Shown here one piece after another: positions 16,683 to 26,064 of a DNA stretch of 44,547 bases; positions within the stretch are counted from its first letter, which is position 1; each line of letters starts with the position of its first letter. The position numbers and the translations under genes are program-made. The stretch lies in contig LRTP01000328.1 of assembly GCA_001550305.1 (NCBI GenBank), positions 1-44,547 on the forward strand. Direction: 5' to 3'. This DNA comes from Streptomyces diastatochromogenes. Its GTDB lineage: Bacteria; Actinomycetota; Actinomycetes; Streptomycetales; Streptomycetaceae. The notes beneath the pieces were generated by a model. The model was not told the origin of the DNA. It worked only from the letters and a program-made list of their open reading frames with translations, and ran no database searches.

Positions 16683-19600
16683 TCAGGAGATCCCCTTGTA
16701 CCCCTGCCAGCCGGAGGCGATCTTCACCCGCGCCGCGAACGACCCCGAGCCGTTGCCGGTCTGGCGGTACAGGTTGCCCGCGGTGTCCCGGGCGACGATG
16801 TCCGCCTTTCCGTCGCCGGTGATGTCCCCGACGCCGACGATCGCGTTGTAGGTGCCGCCCCAGTTCGAGAAGACCTTCACCCGGTCCTTCAGCAGTCCGT
16901 TGCCCAGACCGTCGTAGCGGTACAGCGTCCCACTCCCGTCCCGGGCCAGCACGTCGCCGATGCCGTCACCGTTCAGGTCACCGGCCCCCAGGATCTTCGT
17001 GTAGCTCTTCCACCCGGACCGGATCTTCCGGCCGGCCGCGAGCGTCCCGTCGCTCTTCACGGCGAAGAGGTAGAGGTCGCCGGTGGACGCCTTCCGTGCC
17101 AGCAGGTCCGGCCGCCGGTCACCCGTCAGGTCACCGGGCGAGGTGAGCACGTTGTACGCGTTCCAGCCGGAGCCGAGCCTCGTGTACGGCGTCGAGGTGG
17201 TGAGCCCCTGTCCGCACGGAATTCTGTAGCCGCGCAGCGACCCGTCGGGCATGCGCACCAGGACGTCGTTGCAGCGGTCCTTGTTCAGGTCTCCGAACGG
17301 CACGGCAACCACGTTCGTGGACCAGCCCTTCCCCGAGGGCGTCCCGGAGAACGTGCCTTTCCCCGTGCCCTGCTGAAAGGCGAACGCCCCCGAGGAGCTC
17401 AGAGTGAGCAGGTCGCCGGTCCCGTCCGGAAGACCGCCGGGGCCCACGTGGTCGTGGCGCGCGGGGCTGCCGTACGCCAGCCGGACGGAGCCGCGTACCT
17501 CCAGCGGCGGTCCCACGCCGTCCGCGGGTGCGACGGACAGCGTCCAGTCGTAGGGGCCATTCGGCAGGAAGGCGCCTTCGGGGGTTTTGGAGTCGACGCC
17601 GAACCACCCGACGCTCAGCTCACCGCGTGCGGCGTCGCCGTCCCGGGTGTCGACGACCTTGCCGGTCTCCTTGCTGCGCACGGTCAGCCGCCAGCTCGCG
17701 GACGGCTTCGACAACAACACGCTCGTCAGGGTGTCCGGCGTCGTGCCGACCTGCTCGGCCCGCACGGTGGAGGCGTTGTGCGCGGGAGCCAGCAGGCGCA
17801 GCGGCTGCTGCGGCACCCCGGACGGTACGAGGTGGATCTGCTCCTGGTCGTCGACGTAGGCGGCGTTCGCACCCGACTCGTCGACCGTCCAGCGCACGTC
17901 CCGCTGGGAGACGCCGGTGTCGGGCAGATCGCCGATGACACGGCTGACGGGCGTGCCGTCGGCGACGGTCGTGAGCGTCAGCTCGCCGGCCTCCTTGTCG
18001 TGCGTGACGACGAATCCGTCGCCGAGCTTCGCCTCGCCGGCCGGCACCGGCACGGACTTCCGCGCCGTACGGTCGTAGACCCCCGCCTTTCCGTCGCAGG
18101 TCCAGTACAACCAGCGGCCGACCGCCTGGAGCTCGGTCGGCGTGCAGTCGGCGCCGGTGGTGAGGGTCTCGGTGGTCCTGCGGTTCGTCAGGTCGTACGC
18201 GGTGACGTCGCCGGGGGTCGCGGCGGCCGTCCACAGGGTGTCGCCGGAGAGGGCGGCGGCGCCGGGGGTCCGGGTGACGGCCGGGGTGCCGTCGTTGTCC
18301 GTCTTGAGGACGGTCTGCTCGGTCGAGGTTGTGTAGAGCAGATACTGTCCGGAGGCATCCGTGATCTGTCCGCCGGCCGGGACGGTCCGCTCCCAGAAGG
18401 AGTGCGGTCCGGGCCCGGCGACACGGATGCGGTCGCCGCTCGTGTCCCTGCTCACCCAGGCGATCCGGCCGTCGGGCAGGCCATGCAGCTGGGAGCAACC
18501 GATGTCCTCCGTGGGGCAGTTGCCGACCAGCACGTCGGTTCCGTCGTAGTTCGAACGCTCGCCGAACTCGGGCGTTCCGGTCACGGCGACGGTCCGTCCG
18601 TAGTCGTCGCGGGTTCCCGCCCAGCTGGGGTCGGCCTCGACGAGCTGTCCCTGGTCCAGCGACAGCCCCTGGATCTTGTACGGCGGCTTCGGCAGCGGCT
18701 TGACGAGGCTGACGACCGGGCGTCCGTCGGCGCCTGGCCGGATGTGCTGGATGCCCCAGTCGTCGGCGCCCGTACGGCCGATGACGACGGCGGTGCCGTC
18801 CGACGCCGCCGAGAGGCCGCCGGCGGAGGCGGCCGCCAGGGAGACCGGGTCGCCGCCCGCGAGGGGCACGGCGGTCACACGGCCACTGATACCAAAACGG
18901 TGGACGATCCAGTCACCGACCACGGAGACACCGGCGGTTCGGGGGCCGCCGCTGCCGTCGCGGTCCAGGGGGACCTCGCTCGGGGCGGCCGTCAGATCGG
19001 CACGGGAGAAGACGAGGGCTGTGGCGCTGTCGGTGCCGCGGTACACGACGAGGTGCTCGGGTGAGAGCCTGGTCAGGGAGTAGCCGGTCGGCAGCCCGCG
19101 CGTCCAGCTCAGCACCCGGCCGGTCTCCGGGTCGACCGCGGCCATCCGCAGGGCGCCGTCCATCTTGGCGGCGAAGACCAACCCCGTGGCGTCCCCGCCC
19201 AGGGGGCCCATGAGGGTCATGCCCGCCGGGGCGCCCTCGACGGTCATGTCACGCGTGGTCCCGTCGGGCCCCGCGGTCAGAAGGTGCTGGACCTTGGCGA
19301 CGGTGCCGTCCGCGGCGGTGACGTTCTGGTAGGCGACAGCCGTGCTGCCGTAGGCGCCGTACAGGGTCTGGCCCTCGGGAACGTGGAGGGTGGTGGTCGT
19401 GCCGTCGACGGCGTTCCACAGTTCGACCCGACCGTCGTAGTGGCGGTAGGAGAGCACGTCACTGCTCGTCCCCCTGGTGATCACGCCGACCGGGGCCGGC
19501 GGCGCCTCGAAGGACCGGCCGTCCGAGTAACGCGTCCACACGAGCCCCGAGTGACCCTCCAGGTAGTGGAAGACGCCCTGGCTCCCCGCGCCGGACGCGC

Positions 19601-19805
19601 TGTTCGGGGCGTCGGCGTTGTAGAGCGACGCCGATGTGTACGTACTGCGGTAAGTCGCCGGCACCGCGGTCTCCTGCGGCGCCGACGGCGTCGCCGAGGC
19701 GGACGGGAGCAGCGGTCCGAGGCCGGCTGCCAGTGCGGCGGATGCGACGACGGTCACGGCCGTCCGTCTCGCGCGAGAGTGACGGACGAGGGCGTGGCGA
19801 GCCAA
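16683..19805 (-). CDS. Second secreted FG-GAP/VCBS repeat protein (1040 aa)
   Basis: The start is assigned to TTG at 19805: it has a GGGGAGG ribosome-binding site with 6-base spacing and directly opens a signal peptide (RTAVTVVASAALAAGLGPLL, cleavage near SASA). An in-frame ATG at 19877 has its only GAGGAG touching the start codon. The body has propeller-like repeats (to about 690), an Ig/FlgD-like segment (near GPYDWTLSVAPADG) and four C-terminal calcium-loop repeats: DLNKDRCND, DLTGDRRPD, DLNGDGIGD, DITGDGKAD, ending GWQGYKGIS. It is a full-length paralogue of the gene at 2498-5554 with no catalytic motif. It is divergent from the NodB deacetylase gene. Confidence 0.87.
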   Translation of the reverse strand: MARHALVRHSRARRTAVTVVASAALAAGLGPLLPSASATPSAPQETAVPATYRSTYTSASLYNADAPNSASGAGSQGVFHYLEGHSGLVWTRYSDGRSFEAPPAPVGVITRGTSSDVLSYRHYDGRVELWNAVDGTTTTLHVPEGQTLYGAYGSTAVAYQNVTAADGTVAKVQHLLTAGPDGTTRDMTVEGAPAGMTLMGPLGGDATGLVFAAKMDGALRMAAVDPETGRVLSWTRGLPTGYSLTRLSPEHLVVYRGTDSATALVFSRADLTAAPSEVPLDRDGSGGPRTAGVSVVGDWIVHRFGISGRVTAVPLAGGDPVSLAAASAGGLSAASDGTAVVIGRTGADDWGIQHIRPGADGRPVVSLVKPLPKPPYKIQGLSLDQGQLVEADPSWAGTRDDYGRTVAVTGTPEFGERSNYDGTDVLVGNCPTEDIGCSQLHGLPDGRIAWVSRDTSGDRIRVAGPGPHSFWERTVPAGGQITDASGQYLLYTTSTEQTVLKTDNDGTPAVTRTPGAAALSGDTLWTAAATPGDVTAYDLTNRRTTETLTTGADCTPTELQAVGRWLYWTCDGKAGVYDRTARKSVPVPAGEAKLGDGFVVTHDKEAGELTLTTVADGTPVSRVIGDLPDTGVSQRDVRWTVDESGANAAYVDDQEQIHLVPSGVPQQPLRLLAPAHNASTVRAEQVGTTPDTLTSVLLSKPSASWRLTVRSKETGKVVDTRDGDAARGELSVGWFGVDSKTPEGAFLPNGPYDWTLSVAPADGVGPPLEVRGSVRLAYGSPARHDHVGPGGLPDGTGDLLTLSSSGAFAFQQGTGKGTFSGTPSGKGWSTNVVAVPFGDLNKDRCNDVLVRMPDGSLRGYRIPCGQGLTTSTPYTRLGSGWNAYNVLTSPGDLTGDRRPDLLARKASTGDLYLFAVKSDGTLAAGRKIRSGWKSYTKILGAGDLNGDGIGDVLARDGSGTLYRYDGLGNGLLKDRVKVFSNWGGTYNAIVGVGDITGDGKADIVARDTAGNLYRQTGNGSGSFAARVKIASGWQGYKGIS

Positions 19806-20128
19806 GGTGATCCTCCCCAGGAGCACGAGAGGAGACGTACGCCGCTTCAGATGCCCCCCGGCCCCCGGCCGCCGCATCTCCTCAGAAGTCGCCTGATCCT
19901 ACAGACGGTTCACAGCTCCGGCCTGAACTTTTCCGTTCGCACGTTCGGGACGTTGGCCGCGGCCGGGCGGCTCGGTTTCGCCCGCTGCTCGCCCGGTTGT
20001 CCGGGAACCACCCCGGGATTGTCCTTGATCGGTAACCGACGCATCCGGTGGCCGCCGTTCCTCGTCCTGCCAGATGGTCGCGACGTGACCAAGGAATCGG
20101 CGAGGAACTGCGGGAAAGCGGGGCGGAC
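19806..20128. other. Divergent promoter region (FG-GAP / deacetylase)
   Basis: A 323-base region between two divergent start codons. A TAGGAT -10-like hexamer on the minus strand (19896-19901) could serve the FG-GAP gene. A small TCGGT-A-ACCGA palindrome (20029-20039) lies about 90 bases before the deacetylase start. No gene is seen. Confidence 0.4.
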
Positions 20129-20902
20129 ATGGCGCGGCACAGCGGCGGGCAGGGCTGGTACGGCAAGGTGCTCGGCGCGGCGATCGGGGTGGCGTTGCTC
20201 GCCGCCGGTGCCTCGATGTGGGCCGCGCAGGCCGAGGCCGTGGGCGGTTCGTCGCCGAAGGCGACCGCGTCGGCCGCGCCGGGCGGTGGCGTCAAGGCGG
20301 TCGCGGTGACCATCGCGCATGCCTCGGACAAGGGGGCGCGCGGCGTCAACATCACCATCGACGACGGCCCCGACCCCGTATGGACCCCTCAAGTGCTCGA
20401 CGTGCTGCGGGAGTACGGGGTGAAGGCCACGTTCTGCATGGTGGGGACGCAGGCGCAGGCCCACCCGGACCTCGTGAAGAAGGTGGTCGCCGCCGGGCAC
20501 CGGCTGTGCGACCACTCGGTGTCGCACGACACCACCATGGACAAGAAGTCCCAGGCCTACCAGTCGCAGCAGATCCTCGGCGCCGAACGCATGATCACCG
20601 AGGCGTCCGGGGGCGTACGGCCGATGTACTACCGGGCGCCCGGCGGGGCCTTCACCCCGTACAGCCGCACGCTCGCCGCCTCCCGTGGCATGCGCCCGCT
20701 GGGCTGGAACGTGGACAGCAAGGACTTCGAGCGGCCGGGTACGGACGCCATCGTCGCCACCGTCGAGCGGGAGTTGCCGGGCGGCCCGACGGTCCTCTTC
20801 CACGACGCGGGAGGCGATCGCGCCCAGACCGTCGAGGCCCTGCGCCGGATCCTCCCCCGACTCAAGGAGCAGGGCTACTCCTTCGGTTTCCCGGTGCGCT
20901 GA
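20129..20902 (+). CDS. Secreted/membrane-anchored NodB-type polysaccharide deacetylase (257 aa)
   Basis: Start ATG 20129 (MARHSGGQGW) gives a normal signal-anchor (VLGAAIGVALLAAGASMWAA). The NodB domain (residues about 70-255) has all its motifs: TIDDGPDP with Asp78/Asp79, metal-binding HSVSH (His129, His133), YRAPGG, DSKDFERPG and VLFHDAGG. It removes acetyl groups from wall or extracellular glycans such as peptidoglycan or chitin-like polymers using a divalent metal; the exact substrate is not visible from sequence. It is divergent from the FG-GAP gene at 16683-19805. Confidence 0.93.
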   Translation: MARHSGGQGWYGKVLGAAIGVALLAAGASMWAAQAEAVGGSSPKATASAAPGGGVKAVAVTIAHASDKGARGVNITIDDGPDPVWTPQVLDVLREYGVKATFCMVGTQAQAHPDLVKKVVAAGHRLCDHSVSHDTTMDKKSQAYQSQQILGAERMITEASGGVRPMYYRAPGGAFTPYSRTLAASRGMRPLGWNVDSKDFERPGTDAIVATVERELPGGPTVLFHDAGGDRAQTVEALRRILPRLKEQGYSFGFPVR

Positions 20903-21136
20903 GCCCCAGCCCTGGCATGCCGAAGAGAAGACCGGCGGTCCGGGCCCGGCGACGGCGACCCGCGCCCAGCCAGCACGTGATTCGCCCGTCGTGCGTCCCT
21001 CGACCATCGCCCTCTCGGGTGGATCAGCACAGTGAAGCGGGAACGAGCGCCCCCGGTGGGGACCTATGGTCTCGCGGGCGAGGTCTGCGGTCCGCCACAA
21101 GGGAGTCGACGGACCGGTGCCTGGTGAGGGGCGAGC

Positions 21137-21964
21137 ATGGAAGCTTCAGTGCGCGAGGTTGCCGTGAGCAAGTTGCCGCTGGTCGGCGCAATGTTCTGGG
21201 CGACCAAGATCGTGGCCACGACGCTGGGCGAGTCGGCATCGAACTTCGTCACGATGGCGCCATTGAATCTCGGCTACGCCGTGGGCGCGATCATCTTTCT
21301 GGTGGCCTTCGCGCTCACCCTGGTGATGCAGCTCAAGGCCGACCGCTTCCGCCCGATGGTGTTCTGGTCGGTCATTCTGACCACCAGCATCGTGGGCACC
21401 TCGATGTCCGACTACATCAACCGCACCGCTGGGCTCGGTTACGCCGGCGGCTCGATTCTGCTGACCAGCCTGCTGGCGATCGTACTGATCGGGTGGCGGA
21501 TGACCGGACAGACCATGGATGTGGAGCGGATCGCCACGACGGAGGGCGAGGTCTTGTACTGGACCGCGACGCTGGTGTCCAACACGCTGGGCACCTCCAG
21601 TGGTGACTTCCTTTCCGGCGGTCTGGGTCTCGGCTTCCGCGACAGCTCTCTGTTGCTGTGCGGGGCCATGCTCGTGATCCTCGCCGCGCACTATCTGACC
21701 CCGATCTCGGGCACGGTGCTGTTCTGGGCGGCCTACGTGTTGACCCGCCCGCTGGGTGCGGTGGCGGAGAACGCGGTGGAAAAGCCCGTCGCGCAGGGCG
21801 GACTCGGAGTGGGAACCACGATCACCTCATCCGTTCTGTTCGCCGTCCTGGCCATTCTGGTGGGCTGGCAGATGCTCACCGGCCGCCGGCAAACCCGCAC
21901 GGTGGACACCGTCCTCGGATCCGATAGCCCCCATCACCGGCCCGCAGGTCAACCAGCAGAGTGA
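21137..21964 (+). CDS. COG4705 family multi-pass membrane protein (275 aa)
   Basis: Start ATG 21137 has a GAGGGG ribosome-binding site at 6 bases. The protein has about eight membrane helices arranged as four internal repeats, each with a short conserved motif: KIVATTLGESASNFV, ILTTSIVGTSMSDYIN, TLVSNTLGTSSGDFLS and VLTRPLGAVAENAVE. The helix entering each repeat has an aromatic WxT/FW pattern (MFWATK, VFWSVI, LYWTAT, LFWAAY). The family is widespread in bacteria and annotated only as a membrane-anchored protein; the fourfold symmetry with a polar G-x-(S/A)-x-x-(D/N) motif suggests a pore or carrier. The hydrophilic tail is about 30 residues. A terminator follows. Confidence 0.82.
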   Translation: MEASVREVAVSKLPLVGAMFWATKIVATTLGESASNFVTMAPLNLGYAVGAIIFLVAFALTLVMQLKADRFRPMVFWSVILTTSIVGTSMSDYINRTAGLGYAGGSILLTSLLAIVLIGWRMTGQTMDVERIATTEGEVLYWTATLVSNTLGTSSGDFLSGGLGLGFRDSSLLLCGAMLVILAAHYLTPISGTVLFWAAYVLTRPLGAVAENAVEKPVAQGGLGVGTTITSSVLFAVLAILVGWQMLTGRRQTRTVDTVLGSDSPHHRPAGQPAE

Positions 21965-22073
21965 GTGGGGGCTGAGGCTGTCGACAGGAGGACTTCGGTC
22001 GAGGCGTTGCTCCTCGCCGTCGAGGCCGTCCGGGCTCCATGACAGTCGAGGCCACCCATCCGAGCTCCATGAC

Positions 22074-22105
22074 AAAGGCCCAGGTCAGAGGTCCAGGCCT
22101 TTTTT
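22074..22105 (+). terminator. Rho-independent terminator with T-run
   Basis: AAAGGCC (22074-22080) and GGCCTTT (starting 22096) form a hairpin followed by six T residues (22100-22105). It lies 110 bases after the COG4705 stop. A clear U-tract is rare in this window. Confidence 0.6.
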
Positions 22106-22106
22106 G

Positions 22107-22222
22107 CTGTCCGTGGTGATCAGCTGTCGCGTGTTCCAACGGGCCCACGACCGCGATGGTGCCGCCGGCGCGGCGGGGCGACCTGGTCCACGGACAGGCT
22201 GGATTGCAGAGCCTGTCCGTGG
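22107..22222. repeat. Three copies of CTGTCCGTGG, two forming a perfect hairpin
   Basis: CTGTCCGTGG occurs at 22107-22116 and 22213-22222, and inverted at 22188-22197. The last two belong to a perfect 13-base inverted repeat, CCACGGACAGGCT (22188-22200) and AGCCTGTCCGTGG (22210-22222), with a 9-base loop. The 390-base gap between 21964 and 22355 contains these elements, the terminator and the MDR promoter, and no gene. The repeats could be an operator pair, a terminator or ends of a vanished insertion sequence. Confidence 0.65.
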
Positions 22223-22354
22223 CGCTTAGCGTGATGTCGCGGACGCCAGGGGCTCTCGGGTGCGGTGCGTGCGGTGGACTTGGCAGGGCGCGGCATTGTT
22301 CCTGTCCAGCACGCCCGCGGAGTTCGTCGGGCGCTGAGAGACGGAAGGCCACTC

Positions 22355-23425
22355 ATGCCACGATCCATGCGCGCGCTCGTCGCCGGAAAGGTCGGCGAGC
22401 CGGCCGATGTCCTGCGGCTGGAATCCCGTCCTGTTCCCACGCCAGAAGCCGGTCAGGCGTTGATCCGCGTGAAGGCGACTCCGATTCACGCCAGCGATCT
22501 GCACGTGCTGCGTGGCCGCTACGGCTTCTCCCCCGAGTTTCCCACTGTCGGGGGTCACATGGAGTGCGTGGGCCGTATCGAGGCCCTGGGCCCGGACACC
22601 GAGGGACTGAAGATCGGCGAGCGCGTGGTGGCCGTTGCCGTCCCGGCGGTACCCGGGCCGCATGTGGCCGGCACTTGGCAGGAATACCTTGTTGCCGATA
22701 CACGAAGGCTCCTGCCGGTCCCCGATCATCTGAACGACTCCAGCGCCTGTCAGCTCGCCGTCAACCCGTTGACCGCGCTGCTCCTGGTGACTCGTGAACT
22801 CGACGTACAGCCGGGTGAATGGTTGTTGCAGACGGCCGCGGGCTCCACCGTCGGCCGACTGGTCATTCAGCTGGCCAGGCATCTGGGTGTACGCACGATC
22901 AACGTCGTGCGGCGCCGCGATGCCGTCGAGGAGATCAAGGCGCTCGGTGGTGACGAGGTCATTTGCACCGAGGACGAGGACCTGTTGCCGCGTGTGGCCG
23001 AGGTCGCTGGATCGTCCGGCGTGCGCAAGGCCATCGACTGTGTCGCGGGCCATGTGGGTGCCCAGGTGTCCCAGGCGTTGGCTCCGGGAGGAGAGGTCGT
23101 GGTCTACGGCGCGCTCTCCACCCATCGGCAGACCGACCCGGCAGCGCTGACGATCCCGCTGTCGGCACGCTCGGTCATCTACGAGACCAAAGTGGTCCGT
23201 GGCTTCTGGCTGAACCGCTGGTTCGGCACTGCCTCGCCTGCGGATGCGCTGCGCGCGCTGTCCGAGGTTCGCAGTCTCGTCGCCGATGAAGTGCTGAGCA
23301 TCCCCCAAGGCGAGCCGTTCCCGCTCGAACGCTTCACTGAAGCCATCACGTTCGCCGAAGCACCCGCGCATGGCGCCAAGCCGCTCTTCGTCTTCGAGGA
23401 CGGCCGGGACGAAGACGACAGGTAG
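22355..23425 (+). CDS. MDR-family NAD(P)H-dependent enoyl-reductase-like oxidoreductase (356 aa)
   Basis: Start ATG 22355 with GGAAGG ribosome-binding site at 6 bases. Medium-chain dehydrogenase fold: a GroES-like N-terminal part (residues 5-125; TPIHASDLHVLRGRYG, GHMECVGRIEALG) and a Rossmann part with TAAGSTVGRLVIQLARHLG and RTINVVRRRDAVEE. It lacks the Cys/His zinc ligands of alcohol dehydrogenases. The GxxVGR and RTINVVRR features match the enoyl thioester reductase (ETR/MECR-like) branch. It probably reduces an activated C=C bond, as in enoyl-CoA or quinone substrates. It stands alone after the COG4705 terminator. Confidence 0.85.
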   Translation: MPRSMRALVAGKVGEPADVLRLESRPVPTPEAGQALIRVKATPIHASDLHVLRGRYGFSPEFPTVGGHMECVGRIEALGPDTEGLKIGERVVAVAVPAVPGPHVAGTWQEYLVADTRRLLPVPDHLNDSSACQLAVNPLTALLLVTRELDVQPGEWLLQTAAGSTVGRLVIQLARHLGVRTINVVRRRDAVEEIKALGGDEVICTEDEDLLPRVAEVAGSSGVRKAIDCVAGHVGAQVSQALAPGGEVVVYGALSTHRQTDPAALTIPLSARSVIYETKVVRGFWLNRWFGTASPADALRALSEVRSLVADEVLSIPQGEPFPLERFTEAITFAEAPAHGAKPLFVFEDGRDEDDR

Positions 23426-23457
23426 GACGCGGCCCGGCCGGTGCCGGCGGCGGTGCC

Positions 23458-23488
<31 letters not shown>

Positions 23489-23662
23489 CGGGGCAAGGTC
23501 GCCGACGCCCCCGGTACCGCCCGGCTCGGGCAAACCGCACCACGACGAAGCCTGAGCGAGGACGGCACGGCGACGGCGATCGGACCGAGAGACCATCGGC
23601 CCGAGCGGAGTTCACGCCTCCATGAGGTCGACCGACTGGCCCGCGCCGAACGGGCCGGGACG

Positions 23663-23773
23663 TCAGAACACGCCCTTGTACGCCTGCCACCCCGAGGCGA
23701 TCTTCGTGCGGGGCCCGAACGAACCCGAGCCGTTCCCGCTGTTGCGCCACAGGTTGCCGGAGGTGTCGCGCGA
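23663..23773 (-). pseudogene. FG-GAP protein remnant (C-terminal 36 residues)
   Basis: Read on the minus strand this encodes SRDTSGNLWRNSGNGSGSFG, then a tail ending GWQAYKGVF-stop, matching the last residues of the FG-GAP proteins at 2498-5554 and 16683-19805. Similarity stops abruptly at 23773, where unrelated sequence begins, and there is no start codon in frame with a ribosome-binding site. It is the 3' end of a lost FG-GAP gene. Confidence 0.8.
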
Positions 23774-23882
23774 TCAGTCAGTGGTCCAACAGCGGATCAC
23801 CGCGCACAAGCCGGTAAGCGTCGATGTCGACGGCGCCAAGGGGTCGACCGGCGTGCTCGCCTGGCGGATCGACGCCATCTGA
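23774..23882 (+). pseudogene. Possible orphan C-terminus of an unknown gene
   Basis: Directly at the break of the FG-GAP remnant, a plus-strand frame reads QRITAHKPVSVDVDG, then STGVLAWRIDAI-stop. This looks like the beta-rich end of a real protein, but its upstream part is antisense FG-GAP sequence. It may be the tail of a second deleted gene. The family was not recognised, and chance is possible. Confidence 0.3.
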
Positions 23883-23945
23883 TGTGTCGGACGCCGGCAG
23901 CCCACAGGTTGCGTATGCCGAGAACGGTTGGTGAAGTGACGGCGG

Positions 23946-24815
23946 CTAAGCGCTCGTCCTCGGGGCTGGGGTCCGAGGGGTGTGTCCGGTGTTGGATCCC
24001 GTTTCCCGGGGGAGGAACGCTGCCGCGGCCAGACCGCCGAGGCCGAAGACCGCCAGGGTGATCATCGCGACGGCGTAGGCGCCCTTGGTGAGACCGGCGA
24101 CGAGGATGGTGCCGGCGATGGCCGTGCCGAAGGACGAGCCGAGGTTCGACACACTTCGGGACAGGCCCGAGATTTCTCCCTGCTGTTCCTCGGGGAAGCT
24201 CGACTGCACGACGTTGACGGACGGGGTCAGCATGACGCCCAGTCCGAGTCCTATGAGGAGGAGACCGGGGACGAAGGCCCAGGCGGTGGAGAAGCTCCCG
24301 GCCAGGGCGACCAGCGCGACCACGCCGACGACGGAGACGGCGAAACCGGTCATGACGAGGGTGCGTTGGGAGTGCCGGCCGGCCAGGCGCTCGGCGGACA
24401 GCGACGTGACCAGCAGGCCCAGCGTGGCCGCCGTGAAGATGACTCCGGTCTGGATGGCGTCGTAGCCGCGTACCACCTGCAGATAGGCCGCCACCGTGAA
24501 CGACGTCCCCATCAGCAGCAGCCATTGGATGTTCTGGGTGACGAGTCCGAGGTTGGAGGTGCGGTTGTGGAAGAGGCGAAGGGACAACAGCGGCTCCCTG
24601 CCGGACGCTTCCCTGGCGCGCACGGAGCGGAAGAACCACCAGAGCACGAGTACGCCGAGGACCAACAGGGCGATCATGAGCCAGATGTCGTTGTCCGCGG
24701 CCAGGATGCCCATGACGACGAGGACGAGGCCGACGGCCGAGAGGACCGCCCCGACGACGTCGAAGGAACGGGTGGGATCCGGGGGCAGCGGATCCTCGAT
24801 ACGACGGCTGAGTAC
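23946..24815 (-). pseudogene. Truncated MFS (DHA2-like) transporter, C-terminal half
   Basis: From about position 24815 the minus strand encodes a typical second half of a 14-helix MFS drug exporter: DVVGAVLSAVGLVLVVMGIL, then the LSLRLFHNRTSN loop, QTGVIFTAATLGLLVTS, and a C-terminal FLPRETGS. The N-terminal half, including the first MFS signature loop, is missing. Upstream of 24815 the frame stays open to 25007 but is only noise overlapping the PPK2 start. No ribosome-binding site precedes the remaining part, so it is most likely non-functional. It lies next to the FG-GAP tail in a decay zone. Confidence 0.8.
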
Positions 24816-24966
24816 GGGCCTCAGGGGGCGATCTTGTCGGGGCGAGCAGACAATGAGCGCGAGGGAGTCCGGAACTTGGAGCCCGCGAGGGCAACCGGAA
24901 CATGGTGGCGCGGCTGAGGGCCACCTGCCCCTGCGTCGAACGCCGGTCCCGGAAAAGGACTGATAG

Positions 24967-25998
24967 GTGATGTCGGACGAGAGAGCCGAACGCATCGCGG
25001 ATTTCATCGGGCCACTACGGGTGGAACCGGGGTCGAAGGTGCGCCTGGACCGGGACTTCGATCCTCGCTACAAGGCAGGTCTGAAGAAGCGGGACGGGAT
25101 CGAGCTGCTGCGGACCGGGGTGTCGATGCTGGCCGAGTACCAGGAGCGGCTGGCCGCCCAGGACACGTACGGCGTACTGCTCTGTCTCCAGGCACTCGAC
25201 GCCGGAGGCAAGGACGGAACGATCCGCCACGTGATGAGCGGCGTCAATCCCCAGGGCGTACGGGTCAGCAGCTTCAAGGTGCCCTCCACCGAGGAACTCG
25301 ACCACGACTACCTGTGGCGTTACGCCCTGCGGCTGCCCACGCGCGGCGAGATCGCCATCTTCAACCGCTCGCACTACGAGGAGGTTCTCGTCGTGCGAGT
25401 CCACCCCGAGAACCTGGTCCGGCAGAAGCTGCCGGACGACACCCTCGGGCCGGGCATATGGGACCGGCGCTACCGGGAGATCAACCACTGGGAGCGCTAC
25501 CTCACGGACAACGGGTTCAAGGTGGTGAAGATCTTCCTGAACCTGTCCAAGGAGGAGCAGCGCACCCGCTTCCTGAAGCGGATCGACCTGCCGGAGAAGA
25601 ACTGGAAGTTCTCCGCGGCCGACGTCCGGGAGCGGCGCCGCTGGGACGACTACCAGGACGCGTTCTCCGAGATGCTGTCGGCCACGAGTACGAAGTGGGC
25701 GCCGTGGTACGTCGTGCCGGCGGACCGGAAGTGGTTCGCGCGGATCTGCGCGGCGGCGGTCCTCGCGCACGCCCTGATGGACATCGACCCTCAGTACCCC
25801 GAAGTGGGGGAAGAGGCGCGGAACGAGCTGCTCGTCACCAAAAGGGAGTTGGAGCAGGAAGCCCCCGCCGGGGCCCCGGCCGATCCGTACGCCTCCCGGC
25901 ATCCGTCGGCCTCCCGAGCCACCGACCGGCCGACGAAGAAGACGACGAAGGCAAAGAAGGCGAAGGCAAAGAAGAAGACGAAGAAACAGCACGGCTAG
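24967..25998 (+). CDS. ppk2: Polyphosphate kinase 2 family protein (343 aa)
   Basis: Start GTG 24967, or the adjacent ATG 24970; AAAGGA ribosome-binding site at 24954-24959. PPK2 domain over residues 40-290: Walker A ALDAGGKDGTIRHVMSGVNP (Lys82), FKVPSTEELDHDYLWR, the Walker B-like GEIAIFNRSHYEEVLVVRVH, WERYLTDNG and WYVVPADRKWFAR. It transfers phosphate between polyphosphate and nucleotides. The C-terminus has a Pro/Ala/Ser stretch and a Lys-rich tail (KAKKAKAKKKTKK) that could bind polyphosphate. A P-type ATPase gene follows 66 bases downstream on the same strand. Confidence 0.93.
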   Translation: MMSDERAERIADFIGPLRVEPGSKVRLDRDFDPRYKAGLKKRDGIELLRTGVSMLAEYQERLAAQDTYGVLLCLQALDAGGKDGTIRHVMSGVNPQGVRVSSFKVPSTEELDHDYLWRYALRLPTRGEIAIFNRSHYEEVLVVRVHPENLVRQKLPDDTLGPGIWDRRYREINHWERYLTDNGFKVVKIFLNLSKEEQRTRFLKRIDLPEKNWKFSAADVRERRRWDDYQDAFSEMLSATSTKWAPWYVVPADRKWFARICAAAVLAHALMDIDPQYPEVGEEARNELLVTKRELEQEAPAGAPADPYASRHPSASRATDRPTKKTTKAKKAKAKKKTKKQHG

Positions 25999-26064
25999 GG
26001 GACCTGTCGGATCGGCGGACGACCGGCCCGGACGCATTCGCGGCCACGGATCGGAGGCAGAGCG

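Noticed and set aside
16647..19064. 805-codon plus-strand frame opposite the second FG-GAP gene
   Set aside because: Antisense shadow without domains.
24816..25007. N-terminal part of the MFS frame
   Set aside because: No helices or transporter motifs; overlaps the PPK2 start, so it is not the missing MFS half.
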